Shown here: piece by piece, positions 38,621 to 46,197 of the stretch
Position numbering within the stretch: the stretch's first letter is position 1
How the letters are laid out: every line of letters starts with the position of its first letter
Assembly (NCBI RefSeq): GCF_002813635.1
Contig: NZ_CP016382.1
Location: 1,771,001 to 1,835,000 of the forward strand
Direction of reading: 5' to 3'
From: Spiribacter roseus
GTDB lineage: Bacteria > Pseudomonadota > Gammaproteobacteria > Nitrococcales > Nitrococcaceae
DNA: 64,000 bases
The notes under the pieces: generated by a model
Seen by the model: the letters and a program-made list of their open reading frames with translations, nothing else
Database searches by the model: none
What the model was told of the DNA's origin: nothing
Program-made: the position numbers and the translations under genes

Positions 38621-39643
38621 ATGACGCAGGACGTCACCGATCGGCGCGATCGACCGCTGCGGGATCTGCGGATTTCGCTGACCGATCGCTGCAATTTCCG
38701 CTGCAGCTACTGCATGCCCAAGGCCCTGTTCGGTGCCGATCACGCCTTTCTGCCGCGCCACCAGCTGCTCTCGTTCGAGGAGATCGCCCGGCTCGCCGGG
38801 GTGTTAGCGTCGCTGGGCGTGCGCAAGCTGCGCCTGACCGGGGGTGAGCCGCTGCTGCGCCGCGATCTGGAGACGCTGATCGGGCTGCTGCGCGACATTG
38901 ATGGCATTGAGGACATCAGTCTGACCACCAATGCCTCGCTGCTGACCCGCGACAAGGCCCGGGCGCTGCGGGCGGCGGGGCTGGACCGTCTGACCGTCAG
39001 CCTGGACGGCATCGATGATGCGACCTTCCGGGCCATGAATGACGTCGGATTCCCGGTGGCGAAGGTGCTGGCCGGGATCGATCACGCCGAGGCGGCCGGG
39101 CTGGGGCCGATCAAGATCAACATGGTGGTGCAGAAAGGCGTCAATGATGGCGATATTCTGCCCATGGCCGGACATTTCCGCGGCACCGCCCACATCGTGC
39201 GCTTCATTGAGTACATGGATGTCGGCAACAGCAACGGCTGGCGGCTTGATCAGGTCATCCCGTCCCGCGACGTCGTGGACCGGATCAACGCCCGCTGGCC
39301 CATCGAACCGCTGGCACCCAATTACCGTGGCGAGGTGGCCGAGCGTTATCGCTATCGGGATGGCGCCGGCGAGGTCGGTCTGATCAGTTCAGTGACCCAG
39401 CCCTTCTGCGGCACCTGCCAGCGCGCCCGGCTGTCCGCCGAGGGTCAGCTGTTCACCTGCCTGTTCGCCAGTCACGGCCATGATCTGCGCGAGCGGCTGC
39501 GCCGCGGTGACAGTGACGCCGCGCTCCACGAGGCACTGACGACGGTCTGGTCGCAACGCGATGACCGCTACTCTGAGCTTCGCACCGCCGTCGAGCAGCC
39601 CATCGACAGCCGCCGCATCGAGATGTCCTACATCGGCGGTTAG
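38621..39643 (+). CDS. moaA: GTP 3',8-cyclase MoaA
   Basis: Radical-SAM enzyme starting molybdenum cofactor synthesis from GTP. The N-terminal cluster ligands are Cys24, Cys28 and Cys31 in DRCNFRCSYCMP; the C-terminal cluster is CGTCQRARLSAEGQLFTCLF; the C-terminal Gly-Gly tail (YIGG) needed for activity is present. 340 aa. GGAG 7 bases upstream of the ATG. moaE-moaA form a two-gene unit; moaB, moaC and moaD must be elsewhere. Its stop interlocks with convergent tsaC in TTAG. Confidence 0.95.
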   Translation: MTQDVTDRRDRPLRDLRISLTDRCNFRCSYCMPKALFGADHAFLPRHQLLSFEEIARLAGVLASLGVRKLRLTGGEPLLRRDLETLIGLLRDIDGIEDISLTTNASLLTRDKARALRAAGLDRLTVSLDGIDDATFRAMNDVGFPVAKVLAGIDHAEAAGLGPIKINMVVQKGVNDGDILPMAGHFRGTAHIVRFIEYMDVGNSNGWRLDQVIPSRDVVDRINARWPIEPLAPNYRGEVAERYRYRDGAGEVGLISSVTQPFCGTCQRARLSAEGQLFTCLFASHGHDLRERLRRGDSDAALHEALTTVWSQRDDRYSELRTAVEQPIDSRRIEMSYIGG

Positions 39644-40209
39644 GCGCCCGCCCGCAGCACCCGGCCGGTGTCGGCATCGCGGATTTCCGACGGGCCGCGC
39701 TGGCCGCCCAGCGGGCCGGGCACAAACCAGTCGAGCTGCCGGCCGAAGCAGCGCTGCACCTGCCAGCCACGCCGGCAGGCGGGCCGGCCACTGCGGTTGG
39801 CACTGGTGGACACCAGCGCTGAGCCGGCCGCGCGGCAGAGGTTGATGACCGGGGGGTGGCGCGTGACCCGCACGGCAATGCTCGGGCGCCCGCCGGTCAG
39901 CAGATCGGGCAGGCCGTCGGCGGCCTGCATGACCCAGGTGACGGGACCCGGCCAGGTGGCCAGCATCGCCTCACGCACCGACTCACGGGCGGGCCATTGC
40001 ACCAGCCCCTCGAGCTGGTCGATGCCCGCCGCAATCACGATCAGGCCCTTGTCCGCGCCCCGGCCCTTGAGCCGGATCAGCCGGGCGATGGCATCGCTGT
40101 CGAGGGGATCGCAGCCCAGGCCCCAGACCCCTTCGGTGGGATAGGCGCCGACGCCGCCTGAATGGATCTGATCGCGGACCCGGCGCAGGGCCGGCGAGGG
40201 GGTGCGCAT
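39640..40209 (-). CDS. tsaC: L-threonylcarbamoyladenylate synthase (TsaC/YrdC)
   Basis: 189-aa YrdC-domain enzyme making threonylcarbamoyl-AMP for t6A37 modification of tRNAs that read ANN codons. Typical motifs: GVGAYPTEGVWGLGCDP, RLKGRGADKGLIVIA, RPSIAVRVTRHPP and ALVSTSANRSGRPAC. E. coli TsaC is 190 aa. ATG at 40209 lies one base after the topA stop, so the frame continuing to 40290 is only topA overlap. Confidence 0.94.
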   Translation of the reverse strand: MRTPSPALRRVRDQIHSGGVGAYPTEGVWGLGCDPLDSDAIARLIRLKGRGADKGLIVIAAGIDQLEGLVQWPARESVREAMLATWPGPVTWVMQAADGLPDLLTGGRPSIAVRVTRHPPVINLCRAAGSALVSTSANRSGRPACRRGWQVQRCFGRQLDWFVPGPLGGQRGPSEIRDADTGRVLRAGA

Positions 40210-40210
40210 A

Positions 40211-42619
40211 TCAGCTGCCCGAGGACTGCTTCTTGCGGCTGGTGCGACCCTTGCCGGTGCCACTGGCGGACTTCTTGCGGCCCCCGCCACGACCCTTGGG
40301 CTCGGGCGCCTCGTCGATCAATGCCTGGCACTCGTCCCGGGTCAGCGATTCGGCCTCGCGGTCCTTGGGGACCCGCGCCCGCTTGCGACCGTCGGTGATG
40401 TAGGGCCCGAAGCGGCCTTTCATGACGGTCAGTGCGCCGTCGTCAAAACTCTGGATGGTGCGCCGGGCGATGTTCTCCTTTTTCTCCTCGACCAGCTCCA
40501 GGGCGCGTTCACGGTCGATGGTGTAGGGATCATCGTCCTTTTTCAGCGACGCGAACTGATCACCAAAGCGGACATAGGGGCCGAAGCGGCCGATGTTGGC
40601 GCTCAGCGGCAGGCCATCCGGCGTCTCGCCGAGGTCGCGGGGCAGCGTGAACAGGGCCAGCGCCTCATCGAGGCCGATGGTGTCGATGCTCTGCCCGGGG
40701 CGCAGGCTGGCGAAACGCGGCTTTTCCTCGTCCTCGCGGGTGCCGATCTGGACGAAGGGTCCGTAGCGGCCGAGCCGCGCCGAGACCGGACGGCCACTCT
40801 GCGGGTCGGTGCCCAGCTCACGGGCCTTCATTACTTCGCTGCGCGAGACCTGCTGTTTTTCCTCGATGCGCTCGTGGAATGGATCCCAGAACTGGCGCAG
40901 CACCGGCACCCAGTCGGTCTCCCCCCGCGAGATCGCATCCAGCCGGTCCTCGAGACGGGCGGTGAATTCGTAATCGACGTAGCGATCGAAATGCTCGGTC
41001 AGGAACTTGGTGACCACCCGACCGGTGTCGGTGGGCTTGAAACGCCGGTTCTCCAGGGTCACGTAGTTACGCGCCTGCAGCGTGGCAATGATCGCGGCAT
41101 ACGTCGACGGCCGGCCGATGCCGTACTCCTCGAGGGTGCGCACCAGCGTGGCCTCGGAGTAGCGCGGCGGCGGCTCGGTGAAGTGCTGTTCCGGCCGCAG
41201 GCCAGTCAGCGGGATCCGCTCGCCTTCGGCAAGCGGCGGCAGGATGCGGTCGTTGGCATCGGCCCCCGGGTCGTCCGCGCCCTCCTGGTACACCGCCATG
41301 AAGCCGGGGTCGCGCACCGTCGAGCCCGTCGCCCGGAAACTCGCCACGTCGCCGGCGGCCAGATCCACCGACACCGTGTCGATGGTGGCGTGGATCATCT
41401 GGCAGGCCACGGTGCGCTTCCAGATCAGGTCATAAAGCCGGTACTGGTCGTCGCTGAGGTATCCCTTGAGCGATTCCGGCACCCGGCTGGCATCCGTCGG
41501 CCGGATGCCTTCATGCGCTTCCTGGGCGTTCTTGGCGCGGGTGCGGTACTGGTTGGGCTTGGCCGGCAGCTTGGCGGCGCCGAAGCGCTTTTCGATCACC
41601 TCGCGCAGGCTGTGGATGGCCTCCTGCGAGAGGTTGACCGAGTCGGTGCGCATGTAGGTGATCAGGCCCACCGTGCCGCTGCCGGTATCCACACCCTCGT
41701 AGAGCTGCTGGGCGATGCGCATGGTCTGCTGCGCGGAAAAGCGCAGCTTGCGCGATGCCTCCTGCTGCAGGGTGGAGGTGATGAACGGCGCGGCGGGGTT
41801 GCGCCGGCGCTGCTTTTTCTCGACCCGGGTGACGCTCAGCTCGCCCTCGCCCTCGCCCTCGCCCTCGCCCTCGCCTTTGCCGTGCTCGGCGCCGGCGGCC
41901 GCGAGGATGCGCCGCGAGGCGTCTTCGGCGGTTTCGGCATTGTTGATGGTGAACTGCTCGACCTTGCCGCCATCGAGCTGCTGCAGACGCCCGACAAATG
42001 GCGTTTCAGCCTGCACCAGATCGGCCTCGACGCTCCAGTACTCCTGGGGGACGAACGCCTCGATCTCTTTTTCGCGCTCGACGATCATGCGCAGCGCCGG
42101 CGACTGCACGCGCCCGGCGGACAGGCCGCTGGTGATCTTGCGCCAGAGCAGCGGCGAGAGGTTGAACCCGACCAGGTAGTCCAGCGCCCGGCGTGCCTGC
42201 TGGGCATCCACCAGGTGATCGGACAGCCCGCGGGGATGCTGGATGGCCTCGCGGATCGCATCGCGGGTGATTTCGTAGAAGACAACCCGGTGGACCGGTT
42301 TGTCATCGACCACGCCGCGCTCGCGCAGCAGTTCGAGCAGGTGCCAGGAAATGGCCTCGCCCTCGCGGTCGGGGTCAGTGGCCAGATAGACCGCATCGGC
42401 CTTGCGGGTGGCCTTGGCGATGGCATCGACCTGCTTGGCGTTGCGCTCCACCACGCTGTAGTGCATCGCGAAGTCCTGCGCCGGATCGACGGCACCCTCC
42501 TTGGCGATCAGGTCACGGACGTGACCGTACGACGCCATCACCTCGAAGTCCTTGCCCAGGTACTTCTTGATGGTGCCCGCCTTGGCCGGCGATTCGACGA
42601 TTACCAGTGAATGCGACAT
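40211..42619 (-). CDS. topA: DNA topoisomerase I
   Basis: 802-aa type IA topoisomerase that relaxes negative supercoils. TOPRIM N-terminus SHSLVIVESPAKAGTIKKYL with the DPDREGEA motif (82-89); catalytic Tyr322 in GLITYMRTDSVNL. The C-terminus has no Cys4 zinc ribbons like E. coli; it carries three short GRxGPxV/I repeats (GRYGPFVQIG, GRFGPYVRFG, GRFGPYITDG) and a Lys/Arg-rich tail (about 770-802). A perfect Gly-Glu repeat (249-260), encoded by a hexanucleotide tandem, sits just before the hinge region. Followed directly by tsaC. Confidence 0.96.
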   Translation of the reverse strand: MSHSLVIVESPAKAGTIKKYLGKDFEVMASYGHVRDLIAKEGAVDPAQDFAMHYSVVERNAKQVDAIAKATRKADAVYLATDPDREGEAISWHLLELLRERGVVDDKPVHRVVFYEITRDAIREAIQHPRGLSDHLVDAQQARRALDYLVGFNLSPLLWRKITSGLSAGRVQSPALRMIVEREKEIEAFVPQEYWSVEADLVQAETPFVGRLQQLDGGKVEQFTINNAETAEDASRRILAAAGAEHGKGEGEGEGEGEGELSVTRVEKKQRRRNPAAPFITSTLQQEASRKLRFSAQQTMRIAQQLYEGVDTGSGTVGLITYMRTDSVNLSQEAIHSLREVIEKRFGAAKLPAKPNQYRTRAKNAQEAHEGIRPTDASRVPESLKGYLSDDQYRLYDLIWKRTVACQMIHATIDTVSVDLAAGDVASFRATGSTVRDPGFMAVYQEGADDPGADANDRILPPLAEGERIPLTGLRPEQHFTEPPPRYSEATLVRTLEEYGIGRPSTYAAIIATLQARNYVTLENRRFKPTDTGRVVTKFLTEHFDRYVDYEFTARLEDRLDAISRGETDWVPVLRQFWDPFHERIEEKQQVSRSEVMKARELGTDPQSGRPVSARLGRYGPFVQIGTREDEEKPRFASLRPGQSIDTIGLDEALALFTLPRDLGETPDGLPLSANIGRFGPYVRFGDQFASLKKDDDPYTIDRERALELVEEKKENIARRTIQSFDDGALTVMKGRFGPYITDGRKRARVPKDREAESLTRDECQALIDEAPEPKGRGGGRKKSASGTGKGRTSRKKQSSGS
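41840..41875. repeat. Hexanucleotide tandem repeat inside topA
   Basis: Six perfect copies of CTCGCC on the plus strand (GGCGAG on the coding strand), encoding six Gly-Glu pairs of TopA residues 249-260. Units of six keep the frame, so copy-number change would lengthen or shorten the acidic linker without breaking the gene. Confidence 0.95.
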
Positions 42620-42625
42620 GAATGC

Positions 42626-43099
42626 TTAGTGTTTCGTGGGGTAGGGAGGTTCAAAAAGCAGGCTCTCCATGGAGGCGCAGGCCTCTTCCTGACCCGGTTG
42701 GCTGAACAGGACCATGAGGACCACCCACTTGAGCTCATCAAGTCCGATGGGGTCGTCGTCGAGATCCATGAGGCGATCGATGACCAGCTCGCGGCTGCCC
42801 GCCGTGAGAATCCCGGCCTGTTCGAGGAACAGCAGAAAGCCGCGGCACTCGACATCGAGTCGGGCCGCCTCGGCCGGCGTGTAGATCCGCATCGCCGCCG
42901 GTCCGTGCGCGGAAACCGGCAGATCACGGGTTTCGGCCAGCGCGTCGATCCATGCCAGTGCCTTGAAAATCTGCGGATCGGAAAAGCCCGCTTCCTGCAG
43001 GTCCGACTCGATCTGGGTCCGATTGGGGTCGAGGTCGACGGCGTCCTGAAAATAATGCTCAAACAGGTACATCAGGATCTCGAAGACGTTTTCTTTCAT
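42626..43099 (-). CDS. smg: DUF494 protein Smg
   Basis: 157-aa member of the Smg/DUF494 family, found beside dprA in gammaproteobacteria; function unknown. Family features are ENVFEILMYLFEHYFQDA at the start, QIESDLQEAGFSDPQIFKAL, WIDALAE and the later LDELKWVVLMVLFSQPGQEE. Start ATG overlaps dprA by 4 bp (ATGA 43096-43099); topA follows 6 bp later, so translation of dprA-smg-topA-tsaC may be linked. Confidence 0.92.
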   Translation of the reverse strand: MKENVFEILMYLFEHYFQDAVDLDPNRTQIESDLQEAGFSDPQIFKALAWIDALAETRDLPVSAHGPAAMRIYTPAEAARLDVECRGFLLFLEQAGILTAGSRELVIDRLMDLDDDPIGLDELKWVVLMVLFSQPGQEEACASMESLLFEPPYPTKH

Positions 43100-44229
43100 C
43101 CGCCCGCTCGATTGCTGGTTCGCATGTAATAACCGCTACTGCAGGGCGCAACGTCGCCCGAGAGTTCGAGCTTAAGGAGAATGGATGAAAGGATATCGGG
43201 CGTCAATGAAGCCCGCTGGAGCAGGGTGTCGAAGGCGATGGGGTCATGATCCATGGCTTCGAGCACCGCGATTTCGCGGGCGTCCAGGGCCGTCCAGTCG
43301 GTCGTGTCAGCCGTCGGATCGGCCGGCGGCGCGCTGGGTGCCGGCCCGTCGATGGCGTGGCCGACCTCCTCGATGACCTGCCGCGCCGATTCCACCAGCC
43401 GCGCCCCGTTGCGGATCAGCGCGTGGCAGCCCTTGACCCGCGGATTGTGGATGGAGCCGGGGATGGCCATGGCCTCGCGGCCGGCCTCGATCGCCCGGTA
43501 GGCGGTTTCCAGCGAGCCGCTGTGACGACCCGCCTCGACCACCAGCGTGCCTACCGACAGCCCGGCGATCAGGCGGTTGCGGCGCGGGAACAGGCCGCGG
43601 CTGACCGGCGTGCCGGTGGGCATTTCGGTGACCAGCGCGCCGTTGTCGGCGATCTGATCGGCCAGTGCCTCATTATCACGCGGATAGAGCCGGTCCGGGC
43701 CGGTGGCCATGACCGCCACGGTGCGCCCCTCCACCGCCAGCGCCCCCTCATGGGCCGCGCTGTCGATCCCCAGTGCCAGGCCGCTGGTGACGGTCAGGCC
43801 GGTGGCGGCCAGATAGGCGGCGAACTCCTCGGCGATGTGAATGGCGTTTTCCGAGGCATTGCGTGCGCCGACCATGGCGACCTGCGGCTCGTTCAGGGCG
43901 TCGGGATCGCCACGCAGGTAGAGCATCGGTGGTGGATCGCCGATGCGGGTCAGCAGCGTCGGGTAGCGCGCATCATCGCGGGCGATCAGATGCCGGTCCC
44001 CGGCCTCGGCCCAGCGCAGGTCGGCATCGATGCCCGGCTGCAGGCTGGCTAAGTCATGGGGCGCGCGCACGGCGGCGCGCGGCAGTCCATGCGCGGCGCG
44101 ATCCGCCTCGGAGGCGGCCCGAAAGGCCTCGGGATGGCCATAAGCCTCGATGATCAGGGTGCTGGTCCGCGGGCCGACGCCCGGCAGACGCGCCAGCCAC
44201 AGCCAGGCCTCGAGCGCGCGGTCAGCCAT
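43096..44229 (-). CDS. dprA: DNA-processing protein DprA (Smf)
   Basis: 377-aa DNA-protection protein that loads RecA on incoming single strands during transformation. The Rossmann core holds VAMVGARNASENAIHIAEEF, VTSGLALGIDSAAHEGAL and GLFPRRNRLIAGLSVGTLVVEA. The N-terminal helix-hairpin part (RLPGVGPRTSTLIIEA) and a C-terminal winged-helix-like part (about 310-377) are present. ATG at 44229 has GGAG 8 bases upstream and overlaps the preceding gene by 8 bp. No other competence gene is in the window. Confidence 0.94.
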   Translation of the reverse strand: MADRALEAWLWLARLPGVGPRTSTLIIEAYGHPEAFRAASEADRAAHGLPRAAVRAPHDLASLQPGIDADLRWAEAGDRHLIARDDARYPTLLTRIGDPPPMLYLRGDPDALNEPQVAMVGARNASENAIHIAEEFAAYLAATGLTVTSGLALGIDSAAHEGALAVEGRTVAVMATGPDRLYPRDNEALADQIADNGALVTEMPTGTPVSRGLFPRRNRLIAGLSVGTLVVEAGRHSGSLETAYRAIEAGREAMAIPGSIHNPRVKGCHALIRNGARLVESARQVIEEVGHAIDGPAPSAPPADPTADTTDWTALDAREIAVLEAMDHDPIAFDTLLQRASLTPDILSSILLKLELSGDVAPCSSGYYMRTSNRAGG

Positions 44230-44620
44230 CGGCATCGCTCCGCTCGGGATTGATGGCAAGCAGATAGTCGCCGGGGCGGATTTCGCGGCGGGCCTGCAGG
44301 ATGCGCAGCAGCGCCGGCTGCCCACGGCTGATCAGCGTCGCTTTGCCCAGGGCGATGGTGCTGCGGCCGAGGCGCTCGCCGCTGTGGCCGGTGATGGCCG
44401 GCCCCGGCCGGAGCAGATAATAATTTCGGGCTGCCCGACCGCTCAGCCCTTCGGCATAGACCCGGTCACCGGCGGCGTTCAGGCGTCGTCCCTCCTCGCC
44501 CAGCACCACCCGCGGCAGCGCTTCGCTGGATGGGAACAGGGCCGGCGGCGAGGCCGGCACCGGCAGCGCGGTGAGCAGGGCAGTGGTGGCAAGCAGGACG
44601 CGCGGACTCCACGCAGGCAT
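44222..44620 (-). CDS. Secreted protein related to the dprA-linked LysM family, without LysM
   Basis: 132-aa exported protein: signal peptide (about 1-23, cleavage after VPASP or nearby) then a domain resembling the central part of the LysM proteins that precede dprA in many gammaproteobacteria (EGRRLNAAGDRVYAEGLSG, YYLLRPGPAIT, ALLRILQARREIRPGDYLL). Those homologues are usually about 330-400 aa with an N-terminal LysM and a C-terminal extension; both are missing here. The gene is intact, with an AGGAG site 5 bases before ATG, so it looks like a reduced but translated form. Function unknown; probably periplasmic or envelope-bound. Confidence 0.72.
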   Translation of the reverse strand: MPAWSPRVLLATTALLTALPVPASPPALFPSSEALPRVVLGEEGRRLNAAGDRVYAEGLSGRAARNYYLLRPGPAITGHSGERLGRSTIALGKATLISRGQPALLRILQARREIRPGDYLLAINPERSDADG

Positions 44621-44707
44621 GATGTCTCCTTGTCGCCCCGTGTCTGACTGGTCGCAGGCGGCGGCGGTTCGCTACACTGAACGGTAGTGCTTCAAACGGA
44701 TAGTCTC

Positions 44708-45241
44708 ATGGCCATACGCGAAATCCTCCAGTACCCCGATGAAAGGCTGCGCCGCCGGGCCGCGCCGGTCGAGCGGATCGACGCCGAGGTGCATGCCCTG
44801 GTGCGCGATATGATCGAGACCATGTACGACGCCGCCGGGATTGGTCTGGCGGCCACGCAGGTCAACGTCCACCAGCGCGTTGTCGTGGTCGATGTCAGTG
44901 AAAGCGGCGACGCACCGCAGGTGTTCATCAACCCCGAGATCACCGCGCGCGGCGAGACCCGCGACAGCGTCGAAGAGGGCTGTCTGTCCATCGCCGGCTA
45001 TACCGACAACGTCGAACGGGTCGAGGCGGTGACCGTGCGCGCCCTGGGGCTGGACGGCGAGGCCTTCGAGTGTCAGGCCGAGGGCATGATGGCGCGCTGT
45101 CTGCAGCATGAGATCGACCACATCGACGGCCGGCTTTTCATCGATCACCTCTCCGAGCTCAAGCGCAAGCGCCTGCGCCGGCGGTTTGAAAAGGCCGCCC
45201 GGCAGCGCGGTGATGCGTCGGCCCGGACGGGATCGGTCTGA
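44708..45241 (+). CDS. def: Peptide deformylase
   Basis: Removes the formyl group from nascent N-terminal Met. All three class motifs are present: GIGLAATQV (45-53), EGCLSI with metal ligand Cys92, and QHEIDH with His134, Glu135 and His138. 177 aa. ATG at 44708 gives MAIREILQYPDERLR, the usual start; no strong ribosome site. A TACACT hexamer at 44673-44678 may be the -10. It is followed by fmt, its functional partner, with a 4-bp overlap if the proposed fmt start is right. Confidence 0.96.
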   Translation: MAIREILQYPDERLRRRAAPVERIDAEVHALVRDMIETMYDAAGIGLAATQVNVHQRVVVVDVSESGDAPQVFINPEITARGETRDSVEEGCLSIAGYTDNVERVEAVTVRALGLDGEAFECQAEGMMARCLQHEIDHIDGRLFIDHLSELKRKRLRRRFEKAARQRGDASARTGSV

Positions 45242-46197
45242 TCGGCGCCGGCGAAAGGACGCCGCCCCGCATTGTCTATGCGGGGACGCCCGACTTTGCG
45301 GTGCCCGCCCTCGAGGCGCTGGTGGCGGCGGGCTATCCCATCGCCGCGGTGTACACCCAGCCCGACCGGCCGGCCGGCCGCGGGCGCCGGCCGCGACCCT
45401 CAGCCGTCAAGACGGCCGCCCTCGAGCACGGTCTGAGCGTTGAGCAGCCGGAACGCCTGGACAATGCCGACGCCCGGGCCCGGCTCGCCCACCACCAGCC
45501 CGATGTCATGATCGTGGCGGCCTATGGCCTGATCCTGCCGACTTCCGTGCTGAACATCCCGACCAATGGCTGTGTGAACATCCATGCCTCGCTGCTGCCG
45601 CGCTGGCGGGGGGCGGCGCCCATCCAGCGGGCCATCGAGGCCGGCGACCCGGAAACCGGCGTCTGCCTGATGGAGATGGCGGCGGGCCTGGATACCGGGC
45701 CGGTGATCGCGGCGCGGTCGACGCCCATCACCGCGGACGACAACGCCGCGCAGTTGCATGACCGGCTGGCCGATCTGGGGGCGCAGCTGCTTCTGGAGTG
45801 CCTGGATGACTGGCTGGATGGTCGTCGACCCGCCCATCCGCAGCCGGAAGATGGCGTGACATACGCCGCCCGGATCAGCGCTGACGAGGCCTGGATCGAC
45901 TGGCAGCGCCCGGCGCTCGAGACGGCCCGCCGGGTGCGGGCGTTCAATGCCTGGCCGGTGGCCCGCTGCGCCTGGGGCGATGCCCGGCTGCGGGTCTGGC
46001 AGTCAGTGGCGCTGCCGGGCGATGGGGCGACAGCCGCGCCCGGCACCATTGTCGCCGTCGGCGCCGACGGGATCGATGTGCAGACCGGCGAGGGCCTGCT
46101 GCGGCTGCAGCGGGTGCAGGCGGCCGGTGGCCGGGCTCAGCCAGTGGCGGAATTCCTTCGGGGGCACCCAGTGCATGTCGGCGAAACCCTCCACTGA
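45238..46197 (+). CDS. fmt: Methionyl-tRNA formyltransferase, non-canonical start
   Basis: Formylates initiator Met-tRNA. Family motifs: YAGTPDFAVPALEAL at the N-terminus, VVAAYGLILP-type (VAAYGLILPTSVL), and NIHASLLPRWRGAAPIQRAI with the catalytic Asn-His and SLLP loop. The conserved YAGTPDFA begins at 45277, upstream of the first usable GTG (45301), and no ATG, GTG or TTG occurs in frame between the stop at 45211 and 45301. I place the start at CTG 45238, which overlaps the def stop as CTGA like the NTGA overlaps elsewhere here, giving 319 aa. ATT at 45271 with AAAGGA upstream is the alternative. Starting at 45301 would delete the conserved N-terminus. Confidence 0.9.
   Translation: MIGAGERTPPRIVYAGTPDFAVPALEALVAAGYPIAAVYTQPDRPAGRGRRPRPSAVKTAALEHGLSVEQPERLDNADARARLAHHQPDVMIVAAYGLILPTSVLNIPTNGCVNIHASLLPRWRGAAPIQRAIEAGDPETGVCLMEMAAGLDTGPVIAARSTPITADDNAAQLHDRLADLGAQLLLECLDDWLDGRRPAHPQPEDGVTYAARISADEAWIDWQRPALETARRVRAFNAWPVARCAWGDARLRVWQSVALPGDGATAAPGTIVAVGADGIDVQTGEGLLRLQRVQAAGGRAQPVAEFLRGHPVHVGETLH

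Noticed and set aside
40202-42610. An 802-codon plus-strand open frame covering topA
   Set aside because: Mirror of topA; no family motif, composition of an antisense frame in high-GC DNA. The equal length is a consequence of codon bias.
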